Shown: positions 36,201-45,200 of the stretch, in pieces
How positions within the stretch are numbered: the stretch's first letter is position 1
Layout: each line of letters begins with the position of its first letter
Notes under the pieces: generated by a model
Database searches by the model: none
Seen by the model: the letters and a program-made list of their open reading frames with translations, nothing else
What the model was told of the DNA's origin: nothing
Program-made: the position numbers and the translations under genes
Source: Amphibalanus amphitrite
Taxonomy: Eukaryota; Arthropoda; Thecostraca; Balanomorpha; Balanidae
Assembly: GCF_019059575.1 (NCBI RefSeq)
Contig: NW_024882199.1
Span: 310,001 to 374,000 of the forward strand
Direction of reading: 5' to 3'
DNA length: 64,000 bases

Positions 36201-39200
36201 CGACGGCCTCTGAGGGCCCCAACACAACCAGGCTGCGGGGGCTATGCTGGCATCTGAGGGCTCTGCAACGGTCTATTGAGGGCGACAGGGCCCTAACAAC
36301 GATGGCCTGCGAGTCGTGGAACTCAACCGGAAGGCGCTGCCCAAGCGCACCAAGGAAGAATGTGCCCCCTTCTCTGTGTAACGAGTTTTGGTGACAAAAG
36401 TGTGCGACCCCTAAATATACTTAAATTTGGGTTTCAAGCGTATCAATCGATTCAGTTTTGCGGGTAGAGTTGGGGCAAAGTCGATATGGCTGAGTTTTGA
36501 ACCAACATTATTTTACCATAGTGTAATGAAACACCCTAGTGTGCGTGCTAACTGAATGAAACAAAACATATGAATATCATTGAATATAACGATCATTTTA
36601 TGATATCCAAACGTGCGTTCTGCGCGTGCAAATGTCACCTACCTGGAACGTAGAGAATGATGGTGCGGGCTTGGCGAGAGTCTGCATGTTGGCGCAGGTC
36701 GGCGGCTTTGAGTGCGTTCAGCACGTCCAGGCTGATATCAACGGAGGCGTGAACGGAGAGACACCACAGCTGGCGGCAGCGGACGGCCAGCCTGGAGCAG
36801 GGTGGAGCGGCGGGGACCGTCACACACACGCACGCACGCACGCACGCGCACACACACGCACACGCACGCGACCCTCAAGTAGATGAGGGTCGACACACCT
36901 ACTCTTAAAATGGCATGACCCTAACCCTAATGATCTCTGACCTGTGACATGATTCCCGAGACCACTTTCGGCGGGAATCGGTGATTTGGCGAATGTCAGC
37001 TCACATTATCTTCGCATTTCCAGTCTTTTTTTTGTGATTGTAAACGCTCAAACATGTGAAATGATGTTGGTCCCATGCATTACGGTGGGTAATAGGGTTA
37101 CGTAAAGGTCAGATCAAGGTCATTGACCTTTGATGACCTCTGTTCACTTTTTGGAGTTAAACATGTTTCTAGAGTCATTTTGAAGCTGATTTCGAAGCTA
37201 CATCCATTTGAACATTGTTAATTCCTTCGTAACATGTAACGACGCCACCAGTGGTAGTTTACACCTCTTATAACCCTCGCCCGCACATGCCATTTTCCCG
37301 TCCTAGAACGCACATCGGGGGGGGGGGGGGTGCCACTCCCCCCCGTGCCATTTCGTTCCTGTTGGAGATAGAGCTTCGCAGGAAAAGACCAAAAATATTA
37401 TTTGGGAAGAGACGAATCCAATGATACCCAGTTTTACCTTTGTATCGATATGATGAGTCGCCTATATCGATATGTTATGAGTCGCTTATATCGATATGTT
37501 GTGGGTCGCCTTTTGTATCGATATCAACGTGTGGGCCAATAAAGGCGTGACGTGTCACTTGCTGGCACGGCACGGAGCACGAAACATGGCGCAGCCTGTG
37601 GTGAACTTGCGGTTTTGATTTCTTATTTTTGGTGGGTTAAGCAACTTGAAGAAGTGTAAGAAAGCGAGAAGAAGCAAGATAACATCAAGCAGTGATGTCT
37701 GGATTTACCCCACCAGAACAGTTTGATTTTACTTCACCAGAGCATTGGCCTCTGTGGCGCGACCGCTTCAGACGATATCGCCAGGCGTCAAAGCTAAATC
37801 TCGATGAGGAGGAAACCCAGGTCAGTGCACTTGTTTATGCAATGGGGCCAGAGGCTGAACATATTATTTTGAGCATAGCAGCTTTCCCTCACAACAATTT
37901 TGAAGCCGCTGTGCGCTGTTTTGATGGGTACTTTACCCCAAAGAGAAATGTGATTGCTGAGAGGCATGCTTTTGAGATTAGAACACAAGGCGCTTCCGAG
38001 TCGAACGAAAGCTACATTAGAGCAGTGCATTGCCTTGCCGAACACTGCCAGTTTGCTGACAAAAATGAAAGGATCAGAGACCGTCTCATAGCAGGAATGA
38101 AAGATAAAAATATGCCCAAGCAGATTCAGTTACGAGCTCTGGATTCAGATGTGACTCTTGAAGTTGTGGTGCAGATGCTTCGTAATCATGAACTCGTGCA
38201 TGACCCGAGTACCACAGACAATGTGAACAGGATTGAAAGCAGAGCGAGATACAAGCCAGCACCACATCAAGCGAGACGCCCAAGCCAGCCTGGACCAGCT
38301 GTTGGACGAAGCCAGAGCCAGCCAGATCCAGCCTCGTCCAGACCAAGATCAGGTCGTGGACGAGCAGGCAGAGGATCACTACTCTCCACAACATGCAGGT
38401 ATTGTGGAAGGAGGAGGCATACCAGTCCGCAGCAATGTCCAGCCCTGGGGAAAACCTGTTTCAAGTGTGGTGGCAGGGACCACTTTGCAAATGTTTGCTC
38501 GGGTTCAAGCCATAGAGTTCAGAGTGTCCAATGTGCCCCAGATACTGAACATGATGAGGATCAGGAGGAAAGTTATTTTCTTGGGGTGGTTGAAGGGCAC
38601 AAGAGCAAGGACTGGACAGTTTCTGTTGAGGTTGGTCAAAGTCAAGTCAGTTTCAAAGTGGACTCTGGTGCAGATGTTAACGTCATGTCTCTCCAGCAGT
38701 ATGAGCAGATGGTGCAGAAGCCAGACCTGCTGCCCACCTCAAGACAGCTGACCAGTGTTGGTGGTGCCCTTGATGTCCTGGGAGTATTCAGTGCAACCAT
38801 CAAGTACAAGCAGGTGAGCCTTGAGAATGAACATTTCTATGTTCTGGACACTTCTCAGAATCTGTTGTCACGCTCCACTGGAGAGAGGCTCGGAGTGATT
38901 GAATTCACTGGAGAGGTGAGACTGTCTCAGAATGTGTTTGGTCCAACTGGTTTGATGAACACATCACCAATCAAAATCAGGCTTGTTGATGATGCCGTAC
39001 CCTCTGCTGTGCATACTGCTCGTAATGTGCCATTCCCACTGCTGAAGTCCGTGAAACAGGAACTGGAGAGAATGGAGGATGCTGGAATCATCAGGTCAGT
39101 CTCAGAACCCACTGACTGGTGTGCACCAATGGTGCCCGTTCCCAAGGGTGGTGGTTCAGTCCGCATCACGGTCGATTACAAGAACCTGAACAAGTGTGTG

Positions 39201-42200
39201 AAGAGAGAGATCCACCCTATCCCCACTGTGGAACAGTTGACAGCTGAACTTGCAGGTTCGAGCATCTACAGCAAGCTGGATGCCAGCTCGGGGTTCTACC
39301 AGCTCCCACTGGACAGGGAGTCGCAGCTACTGACCACTTGCCTCACCCCATTTGGCAGGAAGGCATTCCAGCGGCTTCCAATGGGGATAAACCTGGCGCC
39401 TGAATGTTTTCAGAAAAAGATGCAGGAAATGCTGGCTGGTCTCGATGGTGTACTGATATACATGGATGACATTGTTGTGTACGGTGACAGTGTGACGCAC
39501 GACGAGCGTCTGCAGGCAGTTCTCCAGCGGATCGAGTCATCCGGGCTGAAGCTGAACAAAGCGAAGTGCGAGTTCAAGAAGGACAGCATCATCTTCTTGG
39601 GCCAGAAGATCAGCAGCAGAGGAGTGGAACCGGATCCTGCCAAGCTCGCAGCAGTGAGGGAACTGCAGGCGCCACAGAACGAGCAGGAACTGAGGAGCCT
39701 ACTTGGAACCGTCAACTATCTGGGTAAGTTTGTGCCCCAGATTCAAAGCAAGCTGAAGCCCCTAAACGACTTGTTAAAAAAGGATGTAGCATGGGTGTGG
39801 TCGCATGTTCAGCAAAAGGCTCTTGACGAAGTAAAGCAGATGCTAACTGGTGCTCCTGTGTTAGCTTTCTATGACCCAACCAGAGAGACCATTGTGAGTG
39901 CTGATGCGAGCAGCTATGGCATCGGTGGCTGTGTGTTGCAGCGACAACCCGACTCCCAGCTGAGACCCGTTGCGTTTTGTAGCAGGACGCTGACCCCATG
40001 CGAGCAACGATATGCTCAAATTGAAAAAGAGTTATTGGCTGCTGTCTGGACGTGTGAACGAATGCACATGCTACTGTCTGGTCTACCACAGTTTCGACTT
40101 GAGTTAGATCATAAACCGTTGATTCCGTTGATCAACTCAAAGAGCCTAGTCGACACACCTGTTCGATGCCAGAGACTTTTGATGCGTTTGACAAGGTACA
40201 ATCCAGTCGCCACCTATGTGCCTGGAAAGCAGCATGTTGTACCAGATTACCTATCCCGGCATCCCTGCAAAGAGACCGACAATCTCGCCACTGTCTTGCA
40301 GAATGACGTCAGCGATTACGTGTCCGGCGTGATCGGCAGCCTGCCCGTGAGTGATCACCGCCTGGAGGAGATTCGGGTGCTGCAGGAGAGGGATGATGAC
40401 ATCTGTCGTGTCACCCAGCAGACTCTTCATGGCTGGATGGAGGGTCCGAGGGCCCTGCAGGACTACTTCAGCGTCCGGCATGACCTGAGTGTGGTGCACC
40501 TGTCGTCAGGCCCTCTGCTCCTGTACCGCAACCGTCTCGTCATCCCTTCGAGTATCAGGTCAGAGATTTTGAATAAGCTGCACAATGATGGCCACTTTGG
40601 TCTATCCAAATGCCGACAACGAGCTGACCAATCAGTCTGGTGGCCCGGGATCTCTGAGGATCTGAAGAGATATGTGAGCCAGTGTCAGTTTTGTCAGATA
40701 AACAGTCCACAACAGCATCGTGAGACACTCATACCGACTCCCGTCCCAGTGTCTGTGTGGAGTCACATTGCCTGTGACATCTGTCATCACAGCGGTCACG
40801 ATTACCTGATTACAGTGGATGTGCTCAGCAGATACCTTGAGATTCAACGTCTTCCCCGTCTCACGAGTTCGGCGGTAGTAGAACGACTCAAAACGCTATT
40901 CGCCCGCCATGGAATCCCCGACATGGTAACGTCCGATGGTGGAACTCAGTTCACGTCACATGTGTTCCAGAACCTGTCCACCGAGTACGGTTTCTGGCAT
41001 CGGATAACCGACCCTCACACGCCGTCTTCGAACGGCGCCGCTGAGCGCGCCGTAAGGACGGCTAGGACTCTACACTCGACGCCGCGAGGAGGAGAGATGG
41101 TGAGAGGAAGGAGCTTCAACGAAGGAGCTTCAACAAGCATCACGGAGCTCGCGACTTGCCGCCGTTGCGGCCTGGGGATGTAGTGCGGGTGCGAACAAGG
41201 ATCGACCCGGACTGGCGTGAGCGAGTGACAGTGCGTGAGCGGATCGGGCGACGAAGTTATGTGGTAGATAACAATCGTCATACAGTGAGGCGCAATCGAG
41301 GCGCCCTGCGCCTGTCACCGGGGATCGAGCCTCCCACGGGCTCGTCGGACCTCCCGGTGCCCTTGTCGGTGCGGCCGTCGCCGGGCGTGCCGGAATCTGT
41401 GCGGCCGTCGCCGGGCGTGCCTGTTGGTGTTTCAGTGCGGCCGAGCCCGACTGTCTCGATGCCGCGGCCGGCTATCTCTCCGCCGGGTCAGACGCCGGAG
41501 CCCTGTCCTTCCGCAGCGGCGAGTCCGAGCAGGACCCGCAGCGGCCGGCTGTACGGGTCGCGTTCGTGATCCCCTGTACGAGTAGGTCGTAGTCTGTTGT
41601 ACCGTTTTGCTTTTTTTGGGGGGAGATGTATCGATATGATGAGTCGCCTATATCGATAAGTTATGAGTCGCTTATATCGATATGTTGTGGGTCGCCTTTT
41701 GTATCGATATCAACGTGTGGGCCAATAAAGGCGTGACGTGTCACTTGCTGGCACGGCACTGAGCACGAAACAACCTTCTTAGGTCAGTCATTGACCTTCC
41801 AGGTCAGGTCAAACTAAAAGATGTTGCTGACTGCTGTTTTGGGTCACCGTTGAATATCAAGTGCGCTGCTCATCATATACCGATGACGACGCCGTTTTGT
41901 GGTGCCAAGCCAGCTAGAACCTCTTTGTCACACTACCCGACCAGGTTTTTATTGCTAAGGTCATTTCAGGTCAAGTTAGGTCAAGGTCAATGATATGTGT
42001 TTGTATGTCTGTGTGGGTCTGTGTGTATACTGATGTGTGCACCGATTGTTTATGTGTCCATATTAGGTACATGAGATCATGTTGCAAAGTTTCCCTACCG
42101 CACTACCGGCATGCCGGTAAATTTTCACTACCGCAGGTTTTTTCGTGGTATCTGGCATGTCTTGCCGGTAGCATGCCGGTATTTTTGATTTTGCACAAAA

Positions 42201-45200
42201 ATAGAAAATATTAGCATATGGTTTAAACTTTGGGCACTAAGAGGCTATCAAATTATAATTACAGCAATATTAGCCACTGCAAAATACATTTTGTGGTAGA
42301 AGTGACATTGCTAAGGGTAGGGATAACACATGGACCTCAGCGATTCACAGGTTTCGTTATAATTAGGATTGTCAAGAATCTACTGTGGTCAATAAATGGA
42401 AGAATATTTATTCATGCTGCAAAAGCTCGATCAATCAGTAAGTCTAATGGTATGTAATAGGTAAAATACAACAAAATAAATAAATGTTCATGACAACGTT
42501 CCCTAGAGGAAAAGGCAGAATCAAAACACCACAAAACACATTGTTTGGAAACTGGCCTTGAGTCCTGAGATGTGGTCTGAGATACTCTACAAAGTATTTG
42601 ACACTGAAAATCCAGCTGAAAAGGCAGGTATTAGGTAGCCCTGAGCCTGACTTTGGTCCCAAAAATGAAATGTAAATCAAATAAACTGGCATTTTGTCTC
42701 ATCTTTACAAGAAAACACAATATGCATACAAAATAGGTAAACAAAGTGGCGCAGAATAACAGGGGAACCAACTCCAAGGATTGACTTTTTAGATCTTCTC
42801 TCCCCTGATGGAAGGATGTAAGATGATGACGTAATATTTATTCGTATGCCTTTTTGGTTTAATTCCTGAAAGGGAATGCATTTTCTTGTAGTGAACTAAA
42901 TTTACAATGTTGATTACATCAGAATTCAATATCGTTTTGGATCATTCACATCAACAAATCATTTATGAGGCAGTCTGCTACAGTTCAGAAACTTTTTTTT
43001 TGCAGCAATTTAATCAACTGGTTAAAAGTCTCTGTTATTATGGCGCATCTGTTTCGAAATCTTTGATAGTTGATAACCTTGTGTTTGGAGAGGAAGATGC
43101 TTCGAGAAAGCGGGTAATCGTTTTTTTGCATATTATTTGGTGACTGTTCTCAGGACAAGTGAGTTTTTCACATTTTCAAATGCTTCGTATCTTATTCATG
43201 AGCCAGCAAGCCATGGCGAAAAGGAAAAAAGGTGTTGATCTCGCTTCCTCAGGCAGATGGCCGAATCTGTAGGTACTTTTTATGTTGTGGCCATCTGGAT
43301 TTCAAAATTTGATTTTGGTTGGTAGGTTCCTGCAACATTTTAGGAGAATGTGGAATAGTAGAACACCTCTGAAATGTTAATGTGATTACTGCTAACTTGA
43401 ACTGTCCAGTCATCAGAAACAATTCAGTAATTTAAGTTCTTTTTGTCATTGCTTTTTTGATGCTTTTTTCTTACTGCTTTTTGTAGGCAATACCTCTTTG
43501 ATTACACGTGATATTTTAACAGTTATAGACTGGAACTGAGTTTCAAAATTGTGGGTATTTGTGGGGCCAACTGAGCCAAAATCATCCTGTTCGTAGTTAG
43601 GTTGGACATTGGGTGGCTGCTGGGTGGGAACTGGGATGGGTACTAAAATTGCCAAAGTGTGGCATCTCTTGTAGGGGTAAGCTAGAATCAACATTGCAGG
43701 TTTTTTTTAGTATGCCGGTAATTTGGTGGTGTTTTTGCTTGGGCCGTGGTAGCATGCCGGTATCCCAGAAAATTTTTGTGGGGCGGGGCGGTGCCGGTAG
43801 CAGCCTTTGGGGGAAATTTTGCAACTCTAAATTCATGAAATGAGAAGGTTTTACCAACAATACAGTCAAAGAAACTTTGCAATAAGTAAATTCAGCTTGC
43901 CTAAAACGCAATTATTTTAGATGGCCTAGGCTGACCTTGACCTTGACCTTGACATCTGTACATCGTCGAACAACATGTTCCATGATAGGTGGGAGGTGAG
44001 ACTGGCAAAAAAAAGCCAAAATATAGGTGCCAAAAGCCCACAAGGCCCACAGCCAACGCAAGATGTTGAGAATTGGTCATTTGGGTCACGACATGACCTG
44101 AACAACAAGTTCACATATCTCCGAAACCAAGAACCACAGAAACTTGAAATTTTCAGTGGACATCAATAAGGATAGAGGAGCAGCTATACGAAATATCAGC
44201 CTTCTAGCTATAAAAATGTTGAGTGCAGAGCAGAAAAACTCCTGGGGGTGGGGGTGGCAGCCCCCCCCCCCATGTGCGGGAGAGGGATTAATAGCCGGCA
44301 GGATCCCTACTGGTTGACCTGACCTGACCTGACCTGAACTGGCCTAAATGCAGGAAATCACCAACTGATCCAAATAAACCCGCGCATGACGGGGGGCTCT
44401 AAAGAGCCTCCCTCCCCCGGGAGCCAAGGTGCAGTGTGCCAGTGCGTCACGACCAATCAGAGGGGAGACAGCGCCCAGCCTGCGCCAGCCTCTAAGCAGG
44501 GCTCAGAAGGCCTTAACATTATCAGTTAATGACAAGTGCATGTTTTGAACTAATAAACCATATTGATGAAAATTAGGTAGGGGTCTCAAACTACCTATGC
44601 CAAAGTTTGGCTAAAATCAATCCCATAGGAAACGAAAAATAGCCGAAAAGGACTGTGACAGAGGGTCTGAAATGCATAGTAGTAGACAAATGCTACCTAA
44701 CGGTCCTCAGGTGGGTGGCAAACCGGTTAATTACGGTATTAGCTAGGTGCCCACTATTCCGTCGTAAGTGTCTGCTGACTGACCTGCTGACCGCTGCTGC
44801 TGTGAAGGCCGTCTCTGCCGGCCGCTGGCGGTCCCCCAGTTTAAGGATCCCCAGCCCCTGGCAGCCGCTGAGACTGTCCAGCACGGCGTCAGGGACGCCG
44901 CCGGACAGGGTGAGGTCGTCTAATTTGTGCAGTCTGGAGAGGGGCTCCAGGCTGCCACCCATTAGACCAGCACATTCTGGAAAGCACGCACATGTATAAA
45001 CAGGCACACAGACATAGTTAACACGCGCAGTGGAAGGGTTGCGAGTACTACGCCCAGTGGAAGGGGGGGGGGCGGATGTCGCCCCCCCTAAGATCTCAGC
45101 TCCCACTGGAGCTAGAAAGACGAAATTTGGAGGGTAGGTGTGGGCCATGGGGAACTCTGTTGTGTGTGAATTTCATGACCCTAGGTCAATATCTTGAAGG

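Larger units (their letters stand above)
37441..41772 (+). mobile_element. Ty3/gypsy LTR retrotransposon, young but defective
   Basis: The element is 4,332 bp with 146-bp LTRs, a primer-binding site directly after the 5' LTR, one long gag-pol frame, a polypurine tract (TTTTTTTGGGGGGGAGA, 41611-41626... at the 3' LTR edge) and a 5-bp duplication ACCTT. The two LTRs differ at two positions (about 98.6% identity), which indicates recent insertion. The integrase C-terminal part is broken by a deletion and a frameshift (separate entry), so this copy should not move on its own. It is in the fifth intron seen of the LRR gene, opposite to the gene. Confidence 0.96.
37274..44286. mobile_element. GCE-10: GC-clamp element hosting a Ty3 insertion
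   Basis: The left end is CCCTCGCCCGCACATG with a GGGGGG...CCCCCC clamp at 37317-37345. The right end is CATGTGCGGGAGAGGG preceded by a C run. Flanks are ATAA and ATTA, so the target duplication has one mismatch or is not exact. It lies inside GCE-11 and contains the Ty3 element and a further TIR element. Confidence 0.75.
36906..44378. mobile_element. GCE-11: old element split by a 7-kb insertion
   Basis: Segment 36906-37262 matches the interior of GCE-16 (about 59930-60290), for example ACATGTGAAATGATGTTG.TCCCATGCAT and CATTGACCTTTGATGACCTC. The next GCE-16 segment (CTACTGGTTGACCTGACC, then TAATGCA-like sequence) resumes at 44290-44370. Everything between is inserted sequence. The left end is truncated and has no clamp. 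Confidence 0.7.

Noticed and set aside
36930-36942. CCCTAACCCTAA, telomere-like
   Set aside because: Only two units are present, internal to a repeat; no telomeric array.
38233-38751. 172-codon frame in a second frame of the Ty3 element
   Set aside because: It overlaps the gag-pol frame and has no domain; the zinc knuckle and protease are in the main frame.
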